From Nocardioides sp. PD653-B2 (GTDB lineage: Bacteria; Actinomycetota; Actinomycetes; Propionibacteriales; Nocardioidaceae), in assembly GCF_002117935.1 (NCBI RefSeq), contig NZ_BDJE01000030.1, positions 1 through 50,995 on the forward strand: 50,995 nucleotides of DNA, read 5' to 3'. Positions 24,337-32,420 of this stretch are shown in pieces. The notes beneath the pieces are model-generated. The model was not told where the DNA came from. It saw only the letters and a list, made by a program, of their open reading frames with translations, and ran no database searches. The translations under genes and the position numbers were made by a program. Position 1 is the stretch's first letter. Every line of letters begins with the position of its first letter.

Positions 24337-25011
24337 ATGAGCGAGTACACCGGACGGGTGAAGCCGGGCGGTCCGCCCGACGTGCGCGAGCTGGCGCACC
24401 TGACGATCACCAAGGTCGCCGTCGACCCCCAGATGTCCAACAACTGCTACCTCCTGCGGTGCCAGCACACCGGCGACCAGGTGCTGGTCGACGCGGCCGC
24501 CGAGCCCGACACCCTGCTCCCGCTCATCGGCGACGCCGGCCTCAGCGCCGTCGCGACGACCCACCGGCACTGGGACCACCACCGTGCGCTCGCCGCCGTG
24601 GTGGCGGCGACCGGCGCCGAGGTCGTGGCCGGCGCTCCGGACGCGGCGGACATCACCGAGCAGACCGGCGTACCGGTCACCCGGACGCTCGCCCAGGGCG
24701 ACACCGTCGCGGTCGGCGACTGCACCCTCGAGGTGATCGCGATCGCGGGTCACACCCCCGGCTCGATCGCCCTCCTGTACGACGACCCCGACGGCCACCC
24801 GCACCTCTTCACCGGCGACTCGCTCTTCCCGGGCGGCGTGGGGAACACCTTCGGCGACGAGGGCGCGTTCCTCCAGCTGATCAGCGACGTCGAGACCAAG
24901 GTCTTCCAGCGGCTCCCCGACGACACCTGGTTCTACCCCGGGCACGGGGACGACTCGACGATCGGCGCCGAGCGCCCGTCGCTCGGCGAGTGGCGCGAGC
25001 GCGGCTGGTAG
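24337..25011 (+). CDS. MBL-fold metallo-hydrolase (glyoxalase II-like)
   Basis: Metallo-beta-lactamase-fold hydrolase of 224 residues. The zinc motif THRHWDHH near residue 73, the GHTPGSIALLYDD segment, FTGDSLFPGGVGNT and the terminal YPGHGDDSTIGAE are those of hydroxyacylglutathione-hydrolase-like enzymes. In mycothiol-using bacteria such proteins may act on mycothiol thioesters, which would fit the preceding maleylpyruvate-isomerase-like gene; that is inference. The ATG at 24337 is chosen; a GTG at 24331 overlapping the previous stop is also possible. Confidence 0.85.
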   Translation: MSEYTGRVKPGGPPDVRELAHLTITKVAVDPQMSNNCYLLRCQHTGDQVLVDAAAEPDTLLPLIGDAGLSAVATTHRHWDHHRALAAVVAATGAEVVAGAPDAADITEQTGVPVTRTLAQGDTVAVGDCTLEVIAIAGHTPGSIALLYDDPDGHPHLFTGDSLFPGGVGNTFGDEGAFLQLISDVETKVFQRLPDDTWFYPGHGDDSTIGAERPSLGEWRERGW

Positions 25012-25038
25012 CCGCCGTCGGCTCGTGGTCGGGCCCGA

Positions 25039-25671
25039 TCAGGCGGCGGACGGCCAGTCGTCGTGGTCGTCGTCCGGGTTGCTCGCGTCGATCGGGGAGA
25101 ACGGCGTGAGGCCGGGGTCCGCGATCGGCGGCAGCGACTCGAAGCGCCGCAGCTCGCCAGGCTCGACGGTGCTGGTCTCCCAGTCGTCGAGGTCGGCCAG
25201 GGTCAGGTCGGCGTACGCCGGGACGGCGTCGAGATCGAGAAGCTCGTCGCGCGGCATGCCCGCCGGGAGCGTGTCCTGGCTGAGGCTCGCGAAGACGTAG
25301 AGCGACTGCCAGTCCGGAGCCGTGCCGGCGTCGAGGTGGTCGAGGAGCGTGTCCTCGGCCAGGTCGGCGTCGATCACCAGGACCACCTTGTCGGTGCCGT
25401 ACCGGTCGGCCCAGCGCCACATCGTGCGGGCACCGATCCGACGACTGTCGGCGTGGCGCGTGACGCGCTCGACGGTGGCGGCCGGGATCGAGTCGGCGAG
25501 CAGCAGGTTCTCCACGTCGAGCCGGTTGACCCGGTCCGGGTGCTGCCGCAGCTGACGGAAACGGCGGTCGAGGTCGCGCCGTCGGGTGGCATGGTCAGCA
25601 GGTCGCGTGGCGGTGGCGGCAATGGCCCACCCGAGGCAGGTCACGGTGATCAAGCACAGACCGAGAAGCAT
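25039..25671 (-). CDS. Membrane-anchored protein of unknown function
   Basis: A 210-residue protein not recognised. It has one N-terminal hydrophobic segment (LLGLCLITVTCLGWAIAAT), an arginine-rich stretch after it (TRRRDLDRRFRQLRQHPDR), and an acidic soluble domain ending in a run of Asp (NPDDDHDDWPSAA). The orientation would be an N-terminal anchor. The middle (KVVLVIDADLAEDTLLDHLDAGT) looks like a folded alpha/beta domain. The ATG at 25671 follows GAGGGATGAG. It stands alone, convergent with the hydrolase gene. Confidence 0.7.
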   Translation of the reverse strand: MLLGLCLITVTCLGWAIAATATRPADHATRRRDLDRRFRQLRQHPDRVNRLDVENLLLADSIPAATVERVTRHADSRRIGARTMWRWADRYGTDKVVLVIDADLAEDTLLDHLDAGTAPDWQSLYVFASLSQDTLPAGMPRDELLDLDAVPAYADLTLADLDDWETSTVEPGELRRFESLPPIADPGLTPFSPIDASNPDDDHDDWPSAA

Positions 25672-25842
25672 GGCTCATCCCTCATTTCCGTCCGAACCCG
25701 GTGGCCGAGCCCCTCAGCGGAGGACTGGGAGCTGCCGGCCGGAGTTCACGTGTCGCCCTTCATGGAGGACGGGAAGTTACCCGCGAGTCATCGATGGCAG
25801 TCATCACATTGCCCATTCGATGCGCGTGGGCTAGACCGGAGG

Positions 25843-26952
25843 TCAGTGGTAGGTGACCTTCACGGTGTCGGTCACGGGGATCGACTGGCAGCCGAGCCGG
25901 ATGCCCTCCGCCAGGTCCTCCGCGTCCAGGACGTCGTTGTGCAGCATCTCGACCTCACCCTGCAGCAGGCGGATCGCGCACGCCGAGCACTCCCCCTCAC
26001 GGCAGGAGTACGGCGCCTTGACGCCCTTCGACTCCAGGTGGTCGAGCAGCTTGGTGCCCGGCGCCCAGTCGTCGAACGTGTAGTCCTGGCCGTCGAGCTC
26101 GACCTCGAGCTTGACCGGGCCCTGCGGGCCCACATCGTCCGGGGCGGCCGCGGCCGCCTCGTCCACGACGTCGTCGGGGTCGGTCTCGGCGTCCTCGATC
26201 TCGTGCTCGGCGACCTCCTGGTCGTGCAGGTCGCCGAACGGGTTGCCGCCCAGCGAGATGAACCGCTCCTGGTGCCGCCGCTCGCGTGGGAACTCCAGCT
26301 CCTTGAGCGCGGCCACCGTGATCTTCATGAACGGCGCCGGCCCGCACACGAACGCGTCGTAGGACGTGAACGTCGACGCGAAGGCCTTCATCTGGTCCTG
26401 GCTGGGCAGCCCCTGCACGGACTCGAGCCAGTGCACGACGACCAGCCGGTCGGGGTGCGCGCGGGCCATCTCGGCGAGCTCCTCGGCGAAGATCACCGAC
26501 CGCTCGTCGCGGTTGGCGTAGAAGAGCACGATCTTGCCGGTGCCCTGCTGGAGCGCCGTCCGGGTGATCGAGATGACCGGGGTGATCCCGCTGCCGCCCG
26601 CGAAGAGCAGCAGGTCCGCGCTCAGCGACGCCGGCGTGAAGATGCCGCTCGGCGGCAGCACCCGCATCGTGTCGCCCTGGCGGAGGTGGTCGCAGATCCA
26701 GTTCGACGCGTAGCCGTCGGCGGTCCGCTTCACGGTGATGGTGAGCAGGCGCCCGCCGCCGGGGCTGCTCGACAAGGAGTAGCAGCGGGCGGCGACGCCG
26801 GTCCGGTCGCTCGGGACGGCGAGCGTCAGGAACTGGCCCGGCTTGTAGGCGAAGCGCTCCGCCAGGTCGTCCGGGACCGCGAAGGACACCGAGTGGGCGT
26901 CAGCGGTCTCCTCGACCACCTCCGCGACGCGGAGCTCGAAGGAGTCGTCCAT
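25843..26952 (-). CDS. kshB: 3-ketosteroid 9-alpha-monooxygenase reductase (KshB-like)
   Basis: NAD(P)H-dependent flavin and iron-sulfur reductase that feeds electrons to the Rieske oxygenase KshA. The order is an FAD-binding domain (RCYSLSSSP), an NAD(P) domain (LLLFAGGSGITPVISI, DAFVCGPAPFM) and a C-terminal plant-type [2Fe-2S] ferredoxin with cysteines at 317, 322, 325 and 355 (CREGECSAC then GCQS). A long acidic/alanine linker before the ferredoxin (about residues 245-280) seems longer than in the mycobacterial protein. ATG at 26952; 369 residues. It is in one run with kshA, which supports the steroid assignment over a generic ring-hydroxylation reductase. Confidence 0.85.
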   Translation of the reverse strand: MDDSFELRVAEVVEETADAHSVSFAVPDDLAERFAYKPGQFLTLAVPSDRTGVAARCYSLSSSPGGGRLLTITVKRTADGYASNWICDHLRQGDTMRVLPPSGIFTPASLSADLLLFAGGSGITPVISITRTALQQGTGKIVLFYANRDERSVIFAEELAEMARAHPDRLVVVHWLESVQGLPSQDQMKAFASTFTSYDAFVCGPAPFMKITVAALKELEFPRERRHQERFISLGGNPFGDLHDQEVAEHEIEDAETDPDDVVDEAAAAAPDDVGPQGPVKLEVELDGQDYTFDDWAPGTKLLDHLESKGVKAPYSCREGECSACAIRLLQGEVEMLHNDVLDAEDLAEGIRLGCQSIPVTDTVKVTYH

Positions 26953-26957
26953 TCGTG

Positions 26958-27251
26958 TCAGTACCCGTCCTCGGCGCCGATCGGGACCCGTCCATCGCGT
27001 ACCGCCGCCTCGACGCTGGCGATCATCCGCGGGCAACCGTACTTCACGGCACGGCCGTCGGTACGGCGGGCGAACTCCGGGCACTGACCGCGCGCCTCGG
27101 CGGACCACTGGATGGACGTGTGGTGCTCGCTGTTCTTCTTGACGCCGACAGTGGCCAGGCAGTCGAGACAGGCGACGTCGACCAGCCGGGCCCGGGTGTA
27201 GAGGCGCTGGTCCTCCAGCGTGTCCGAGCTGGTGGGGACGAAGGAGGCCAC
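26958..27251 (-). CDS. Small four-cysteine protein between kshA and kshB
   Basis: A 97-residue cytoplasmic protein of unknown function. It has four cysteines (residues 28, 31, 57, 73) arranged as CLDC, CPEF and CP, plus HH at 43-44, which could bind zinc or an iron-sulfur cluster. The GTG at 27251 lies three bases after the kshA stop, and its own stop lies six bases before the kshB ATG, so it is in the operon. Its place between oxygenase and reductase suggests a role in cluster assembly, electron transfer or regulation of KshAB; this is inference only. Confidence 0.75.
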   Translation of the reverse strand: MASFVPTSSDTLEDQRLYTRARLVDVACLDCLATVGVKKNSEHHTSIQWSAEARGQCPEFARRTDGRAVKYGCPRMIASVEAAVRDGRVPIGAEDGY

Positions 27252-27254
27252 CTG

Positions 27255-28448
27255 TCAGGTGCCCGTCATGATCGGGGGCGAGCCCGCGTCGACCGACTCG
27301 GCCGCCTCGTCCTCGACCGCCTTCCGGGCGAGGTTCTCCGCGACCTCCTCGTGCCAGTACTCGTTCGCCTTCGTGGTGTCGACCTCGAACTCGAAGCGGT
27401 TGGTCATCTCCGGGTCGACGTCGGCCTGGTCCGTGTAGAACTGCTCGTACCAGCGGCGGAGCTGGTAGACGGGCCCGTCCTCCTCGCAGAGGAGCGGGTT
27501 CTGCACCGGCACCTTGTTCTTCCAGATGTGCACGTCCTGGAGGAAGCCGCCGCCGAACATCTCGGCGTACTTCTTCGAGATGTACTGCGCGGTCTCGTCG
27601 TCGATCCCCTCGGGCTTCTTGACCGTGATGCCGTACTGCAGCGTGAACGAGTCGGGCCCGGTCGGGAGGTGGCAGTTGATCAGGATCACCTCGGTCTCGA
27701 AGCCCTTGTAGTCGACCTGGAGCCAGTTGATCATGTACGCCGGTCCGAAGTAGGTCGCCTCGGACTTGAGGAACATCTCGGCGTCGCCGTACCCGCCGGT
27801 CTTGTCGGGCCGGCCCTTCGACTCCATGTACTGCGTGGCGACGGTGCCCTCGAAGACGTTGCGGAAGCTCGTCGGGAACGAGAAGTGCACGTAGTAGAAG
27901 TGCGCCATGTCGACGACGTTGTCGATGAGCTCACGGCAGTGGGAGCCGACGATCGGCTCGACGGCCCAGGTCCAGTCGGTGTACTCGTCGGTGCCGACGC
28001 CCGGCAGCTCGGGCGGGAGGATGTCCAGGTCGGGCGCGGAGCCCTCGGTGTCGTGCCAGACCAGCACCTGGTCGTTGCGGATCACGACGGGATACCTCTG
28101 GGTGCGGGCCCGCAGCGGCACCCGGCGCGCGTACGGGATCGCCTTGCACTTGCCGTCGCCGCCCCAGCGCCAGTCGTGGAAGGGGCACGCGACCTCGTCG
28201 CCCTTGACCGAGCCCTGGGTGAGGTCGCCGCCCATGTGCCGGCAGTAGCCGTCGAGGACGTTGATGTCGCCCCGGGTGTCCTGCCAGACGACGAGCTTGC
28301 CGCCGAACGCGTCGATGCCGTGAGGCTTGCCGTCCGCGAAGCTCTCCTTGAGACCCAGGCAGTGCCAGCCGCGCGCGAAGCGCTCCGGGGGCGTGCCGTG
28401 GTCGAGGGCTCTGACCTTCGTGGCCCTGTCGGTTGCAACGTCACTCAT
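27255..28448 (-). CDS. kshA: 3-ketosteroid 9-alpha-monooxygenase oxygenase (KshA-like)
   Basis: Rieske non-heme iron oxygenase that hydroxylates C9 of 3-ketosteroids, opening ring B in sterol degradation. The 397-residue product has the Rieske motif CRHMGGDL...CPFHDWRW near residues 70-95 and the mononuclear iron site DNVVDMAHFYYVHF near residue 180. The sequence style, including ARGWHCLGL and EYWHEEVAENLARKAVEDEA at the C terminus, fits actinobacterial KshA. The ATG at 28448 follows CTGGAGG. It is divergent from the acyl-CoA dehydrogenase pair, with a palindromic operator between. Confidence 0.88.
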   Translation of the reverse strand: MSDVATDRATKVRALDHGTPPERFARGWHCLGLKESFADGKPHGIDAFGGKLVVWQDTRGDINVLDGYCRHMGGDLTQGSVKGDEVACPFHDWRWGGDGKCKAIPYARRVPLRARTQRYPVVIRNDQVLVWHDTEGSAPDLDILPPELPGVGTDEYTDWTWAVEPIVGSHCRELIDNVVDMAHFYYVHFSFPTSFRNVFEGTVATQYMESKGRPDKTGGYGDAEMFLKSEATYFGPAYMINWLQVDYKGFETEVILINCHLPTGPDSFTLQYGITVKKPEGIDDETAQYISKKYAEMFGGGFLQDVHIWKNKVPVQNPLLCEEDGPVYQLRRWYEQFYTDQADVDPEMTNRFEFEVDTTKANEYWHEEVAENLARKAVEDEAAESVDAGSPPIMTGT

Positions 28449-28474
28449 GGCCGGCCTCCAGCTCGATCTGGACC

Positions 28475-28498
28475 AAAACAAGAACAGGTTATAGTTTT
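28475..28498. promoter_or_regulatory. KstR-like palindromic operator
   Basis: A 24-bp imperfect palindrome is centred between 28486 and 28487, with outer arms AAAAC (28475-28479) and GTTTT (28494-28498) and an inner core AAC-AG-GTT (28483-28490). Nine of twelve base pairs are symmetric. The core fits the mycobacterial KstR consensus TNNAACNNGTTNNA except for its first base. It is an AT-rich island in GC-rich DNA and lies between the divergent kshA and chsE4-like genes, so it could control both. Confidence 0.7.
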
Positions 28499-28580
28499 TG
28501 GGGAGCCGACACCACCGCACCCCCTAGATCGTGCGCGAACCCCGTTCGTGGCAGCGCCACTTCAGGAGAGCAGGAAGCCC

Positions 28581-29771
28581 ATGCACATCGCCCTCACTCC
28601 CGATCAGCTGAGCCTGCGGGAGGAGCTGCGCGAGTACTTCGCCACCCTCGTCACCCCCGAGGTGAGAGCCGGCCTGGCCTCCGCGACCGGCGAGTTCGGC
28701 GACGACCTGGTCTACAAGTCGGTGATCCGGCAGCTCGGCACCGACGGCTGGCTCGGCATCGGCTGGCCGGAGGAGTACGGCGGCCAGGCTCGCTCGATGG
28801 TCGACCAGCTGATCTTCACCGACGCCGCCGCGGTGGCCGGCGTGCCGATCCCCTACCTGACGCTCAACACGGTGGGGCCGACGATCATGCGCTACGGCAC
28901 CGACGAGCAGAAGGAGTACTTCCTCCCGCGGATCCTCGCCGGCGACCTGCACTTCTCGATCGGCTACTCGGAGCCCGACTCCGGCACCGACCTCGCGTCG
29001 CTTCGGACCCGGGCCGTCCGCGAGGGCGACGAGTGGGTCATCAACGGCCAGAAGATGTGGACCTCCCTCATCCAGTACGCCGACTGGATCTGGCTGGCCT
29101 GCCGCACCGACCCCGACCTGCCCCGCCACAAGGGCCTGTCGATGATCCTGGTGCCGGCCGACTCCCCCGGCTTCTCCTACACGCCGGTGCACACCGTTGC
29201 CGGCGTGAGCACCAGCGCGACGTACTACGAGGACGTGCGGGTGCCGGCGGCCAACCTGGTCGGCGAGCTCAACGGCGGCTGGTCGCTGATGACCAACCAG
29301 CTCAACCACGAGCGGGTCGCGCTCACCTCGGCCGCACCGCTGACCTACTCGATCGACCTGGTCCGGCGCTGGGCGCAGGAGACCAAGAACCCCGACGGCC
29401 ACCGGGTGATCGACTCCGAGTGGGTGCAGATCGCGCTCGGCCGGGCACACGCCCGCACCACCGCGCTCGCCCTCATCAACTGGAAGCTCGCGGCCGACGC
29501 CGACGCCGGGGTCGACCTGTCCCCCGCCGAGGCCTCCGCGACCAAGATCTACGGCTCCGAGCTGGCCACCGAGGTCTACCGCTCGCTGATGGAGATCGTC
29601 GGGCCGAACGCCGGCATCACCAGCGACTCCGAGGGCGCCGTGCTCGCGGGCCGCCTGGAGCGCTTCCACCGCTCCGCCCTGGTGATGACCTTCGGGGGCG
29701 GCACCAACGAGATCCAGCGCGACATCATCGGCTACGTCGCCCTCGGCCTCCCCGCCGCGAAGAGGAACTGA
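28581..29771 (+). CDS. chsE4: Acyl-CoA dehydrogenase, ChsE4/FadE26-like alpha subunit
   Basis: Flavoprotein subunit resembling mycobacterial FadE26 (ChsE4), which with FadE27 (ChsE5) oxidises the C26 steroid side chain CoA ester. Similarity by memory includes the start (TPDQLSLREELREYFATL), DLHFSIGYSEPDSGTDLASL, QKMWTSLIQYADWIWLA, TNQLNHERVAL and GGGTNEIQRDIIGYVALGLP. The glutamate at residue 244 in NHERV is where the catalytic base of ChsE4 is expected. The ATG at 28581 follows AGGAGAGCAGGA; 396 residues. Divergent from kshA and followed after 9 bp by its partner gene. Confidence 0.82.
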   Translation: MHIALTPDQLSLREELREYFATLVTPEVRAGLASATGEFGDDLVYKSVIRQLGTDGWLGIGWPEEYGGQARSMVDQLIFTDAAAVAGVPIPYLTLNTVGPTIMRYGTDEQKEYFLPRILAGDLHFSIGYSEPDSGTDLASLRTRAVREGDEWVINGQKMWTSLIQYADWIWLACRTDPDLPRHKGLSMILVPADSPGFSYTPVHTVAGVSTSATYYEDVRVPAANLVGELNGGWSLMTNQLNHERVALTSAAPLTYSIDLVRRWAQETKNPDGHRVIDSEWVQIALGRAHARTTALALINWKLAADADAGVDLSPAEASATKIYGSELATEVYRSLMEIVGPNAGITSDSEGAVLAGRLERFHRSALVMTFGGGTNEIQRDIIGYVALGLPAAKRN

Positions 29772-29780
29772 GGAGCAGTC

Positions 29781-30893
29781 ATGGACTTCCGTTTCACGCA
29801 GGAGCAGGACGAGGCCGCCGAGCTGGCCGCCGGGATCCTGAAGGACCGCGCCACCAACGAGCGGCTCAAGGCCGTCGAGGCCGAGGGTGACCGTTTCGAC
29901 CGCGACCTCTGGGCCGAGCTCGGCACCGCCGGCCTGCTCGGGCTCGCGCTGCCGGAGGAGCACGGCGGCGCCGGCCTCGGCATCATCGAGCTCTGCCGGG
30001 TGCTGGTCGAGGTCGGCCGCAAGGTCGCGCCCGTCCCCCTGGCCGCGCACGGCCCCGCGTCGCGCCTGATCGCCGAGCTCGGCTCCGACGCCCAGCAGCG
30101 GCAGTGGCTGCCGGGCGCCGCCTCGGGTGCCACCGTGCTGACGGCCGCCGTGGCCGAGGAGCGCGCCTTCTCGCCCGAGCGGCCCACGACGGCGGCCACG
30201 CCCGACGGCTCGTCGTACCGGATCACCGGCAGCAAGGCGATCGTCCCGGCCGGGCCGTACGCCGATGCCTTCCTGGTGCCGGCCGAGACCCCGTCGGGTG
30301 TCGGGGTCTTCCTCGTCCAGCCCGGCGACCCGGGCGTCACCGTCGTCGCGCAGACGTTCTCCGACGGGGACGGTGTGGCCCGGCTCGACCTCGACGCCGC
30401 CGAGATCCCCGCCGACCGGCTCGTGGGTGAGACCGACGGCGTGGCCGACGACCGGCTGCGCCAGCTCCTCGTGCTCGCCGCCTCCGCCGAGCAGCTCGGC
30501 ATCACCGAGGGCGCGCTGAAGCTGACCTCGACGTACGCCAAGACCCGTGAGCAGTTCGGCCGGCCGATCGGCACCTTCCAGGCCGTCTCGCAGCGGCTGG
30601 CCGACGGCTTCATCGACGTGCTCGCGCAGCGGCTCGCGCTCTGGCAGGCCGCCTGGCGCGTCCAGGAGGGGCTGCCCGCCGACAGCGAGATCGCGATCGC
30701 CAAGCTGTGGGCGGCCGACGCCGGCCACCGGCTCGCCCACACGACCGTGCACGTGCACGGCGGGGTCGGCATCGACCTCGACGGCGAGGCGCACCGCTAC
30801 TTCACGAGCGCCAAGCGCTTCGAGTTCCTGCACGGAGGCAGCACCGAGCAGGCGCTGAACGTCGGTCGCATCCTGGCGGCTGAGCCGGCCTAG
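29781..30893 (+). CDS. chsE5: Acyl-CoA dehydrogenase, ChsE5/FadE27-like beta subunit
   Basis: Second acyl-CoA dehydrogenase subunit, 370 residues, starting MDFRFTQEQDEAAELAAGIL. The family features are the LLGLALPEEHGGAGLG segment, KTREQFGRPIGTFQAVSQRLAD (FAD and dimer contacts) and HVHGGVGIDLDGEAHRYFTSAK near the C terminus. The usual catalytic-glutamate motif seen in its partner is absent, as expected for the subunit that supports FAD binding in a heterotetramer. Such alpha2beta2 enzymes are typical of steroid degradation (known). The gene follows chsE4 by 9 bp with GAGGAG in between. Confidence 0.82.
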   Translation: MDFRFTQEQDEAAELAAGILKDRATNERLKAVEAEGDRFDRDLWAELGTAGLLGLALPEEHGGAGLGIIELCRVLVEVGRKVAPVPLAAHGPASRLIAELGSDAQQRQWLPGAASGATVLTAAVAEERAFSPERPTTAATPDGSSYRITGSKAIVPAGPYADAFLVPAETPSGVGVFLVQPGDPGVTVVAQTFSDGDGVARLDLDAAEIPADRLVGETDGVADDRLRQLLVLAASAEQLGITEGALKLTSTYAKTREQFGRPIGTFQAVSQRLADGFIDVLAQRLALWQAAWRVQEGLPADSEIAIAKLWAADAGHRLAHTTVHVHGGVGIDLDGEAHRYFTSAKRFEFLHGGSTEQALNVGRILAAEPA

Positions 30894-30894
30894 G

Positions 30895-30938
30895 GGTCTC
30901 GACACGCTCGCCGGCGCTCGGTCCTCGACCACCGAGCG
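30895..30938. repeat. Dispersed palindromic repeat after chsE5
   Basis: The 44 bp directly after the chsE5 stop start GGTCTCGACACGCTCG and end CTCGACCACCGAGCG. The same end motifs (ggtYtcga and ctcRaccacc) occur in the elements at 9614, 39941, 42150 and 50886. It sits between convergent genes. Confidence 0.65.
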
Positions 30939-30971
30939 TTCGTCGGCCGGATCGCGCCGCGCCGGCAGACC

Positions 30972-31754
30972 TCAGGGCGCGGGCGACGGCTGCGTGTCCG
31001 CGTCGGTGAAGGGCGTGCCACCGCCGAAACCGTCGCTGACCTGGGCGAGGTCGAGGACCCGATAGGGCGCCGCGCTGCTCGTCGCCCGCGTCCGCAGCGC
31101 CGCCAGCGGCACCTCGGCGCGGGACGCGACCACGACCAGGTTGCCCAGCCGCCGGGCACGCAGCGTGGCCGGCTCCGCCGTGAGCAGCAGCTCGGGGAAC
31201 GACGTGCGGACCGCGGCGACGACCCGCCGGGTCCACCCGAACGGCGCCCGGTCGGTGAGGTTCAGCACCAGGAGCCCGGCCGGCTCGAGCACTCTCGCCA
31301 CCTCGGCGAAGAACTCGGTGGTCACCAGCTCCGGGGGCACCCGGGCGTCGTCGAACGCGTCGAGCACGACCAGCTCGGCGTGAGCGTCCCTCAGGGCGGC
31401 GACGCCGGAGCGGCCGTCGACCGGACGGACCTTGATCCCGCTCTGCCGCGGCAGCGGCAGCTCGACGCGGACCCGCTCGGTGACGTCGGCAGCGGGCTCG
31501 AGCACGATCTGGGGCGAGCGCGGGCGCCGCGTGGCGACGTACCTCGGCAGCGTCATGGCGGCGCCGCCGATGTGCACGACGCGCACGGGGTCGCCCGGCC
31601 TCCCCCACGCGTCGACGACGTCGGCGAGCCGGCGTACGTACTCGAACTCGATCCGCGTCGGGTCGTCGAGGTCGACGTGCGACTGGCTCATCCCGGACAT
31701 CCGGAGGACGAAGCTGCCCGGCCGGTCGCCGGGGACGATCTCGGCCGCGCTCAC
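30972..31754 (-). CDS. Spermidine synthase-like (SAM-fold) protein
   Basis: Rossmann-fold protein of the spermidine-synthase/methyltransferase group, 260 residues. The nucleotide loop is VVHIGGAAMTLPRYVA near residue 60, followed by an acidic strand end QIVLEPAADV, then LVVLDAFDDARVPPELVTTEFFAEVARVLEPAGLLVLNL, which matches the family core. The N-terminal beta domain of true SpeE is very short, so polyamine synthesis is uncertain. The GTG at 31754 overlaps the stop of the secreted protein gene (GTGA), so the two form a coupled pair. Confidence 0.75.
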   Translation of the reverse strand: MSAAEIVPGDRPGSFVLRMSGMSQSHVDLDDPTRIEFEYVRRLADVVDAWGRPGDPVRVVHIGGAAMTLPRYVATRRPRSPQIVLEPAADVTERVRVELPLPRQSGIKVRPVDGRSGVAALRDAHAELVVLDAFDDARVPPELVTTEFFAEVARVLEPAGLLVLNLTDRAPFGWTRRVVAAVRTSFPELLLTAEPATLRARRLGNLVVVASRAEVPLAALRTRATSSAAPYRVLDLAQVSDGFGGGTPFTDADTQPSPAP

Positions 31755-32329
31755 CGTAGGTCGTAGCTGCCGGGGACCCGGACACGGTCGTGGGACGACG
31801 GGCTGGCGTCGGTGCGGAACAGGCCGGTGTAGGTGTCGACCCGGATCGTGGTGGGCTGGGGCGGGACGCACCGCGCCGGAACGTCGAGCTGGACGGTCGT
31901 GCCGCGTCTGGACCTGGACTGCAGCGGCTCGCAGCCGCGGTAGTGGCCCTCGTCGTCGAGGTAGCGATCGGCGTAGGCCCAGTCGTGGTGCTGAGGGCTG
32001 AAGCCGATCGACGCGTGCCACCCCTGGCCGCTGCCGGCGGGCGGGAGGAGCTCGACGAGCACCAGCTGGTCGAACCGCTTGCTGCCCGTGAGCCGCGCGA
32101 CCGTCACGCTCAGGCGCACCGAGCCGTCGTCGCCGACGGGCGTGAGCGTGACGTCGCTGACGTCGATGCTGCGCAACTGCCTGCCGGACAGGTGGTGGAC
32201 ACCGGCGTACACGTGGACGTCACCGGTCGGGTCGCTGACCTGCACCAGCGGGTCGGCGGGCGCAGCCGCCGCGGGGAGCGCCGCCCACGCCAGCAGGGCG
32301 GGCAGGACCAGGGCAGCCAGTCTCCTCAT
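31751..32329 (-). CDS. Secreted protein of unknown function
   Basis: A 192-residue protein with a clear signal peptide (MRRLAALVLPALLAWAALPAAAAP) and probable cleavage after AAAA. The mature part starts with DPLVQVSDPTGDVHVYAG and is rich in beta-strand-like segments, ending YTGLFRTDASPSSHD. Two cysteines remain in the mature part (in YRGCEPL and PARCVPP) and could form a disulfide. No family recognised. The ATG at 32329 follows GGGAG. It is translationally coupled to the spermidine synthase-like gene. Confidence 0.75.
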   Translation of the reverse strand: MRRLAALVLPALLAWAALPAAAAPADPLVQVSDPTGDVHVYAGVHHLSGRQLRSIDVSDVTLTPVGDDGSVRLSVTVARLTGSKRFDQLVLVELLPPAGSGQGWHASIGFSPQHHDWAYADRYLDDEGHYRGCEPLQSRSRRGTTVQLDVPARCVPPQPTTIRVDTYTGLFRTDASPSSHDRVRVPGSYDLR

Positions 32330-32420
32330 CGCCGTGTGCTCCCGTCGTCGGGCCCGGCGGCCACCGGGCGGGTCGCCATCCTCGCAGCCGGGCCCGGCCG
32401 GGGGCAGGGTCCGAGGTCAC

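Noticed and set aside
24337..25011. True hydroxyacylglutathione hydrolase
   Set aside because: Actinobacteria generally use mycothiol instead of glutathione; the fold fits but the substrate does not follow, so it is left general.
25672..25842. Regulatory site or small gene in the gap upstream of the 210-residue protein
   Set aside because: Apart from the ribosome site of that gene, no palindrome, hairpin or codon-like frame stands out.
26952..27108. Longer N terminus for kshB (open to 27108)
   Set aside because: The upstream part is antisense-like shadow of the four-cysteine gene; the family-like sequence begins at the ATG at 26952.
28581..30893. Assignment of the dehydrogenase pair as FadE28/FadE29 (ChsE1/ChsE2)
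   Set aside because: The first protein matches my memory of FadE26 much better (SIGYSEP, TNQLNHERVAL, RDIIG-VALGLP) than FadE29.
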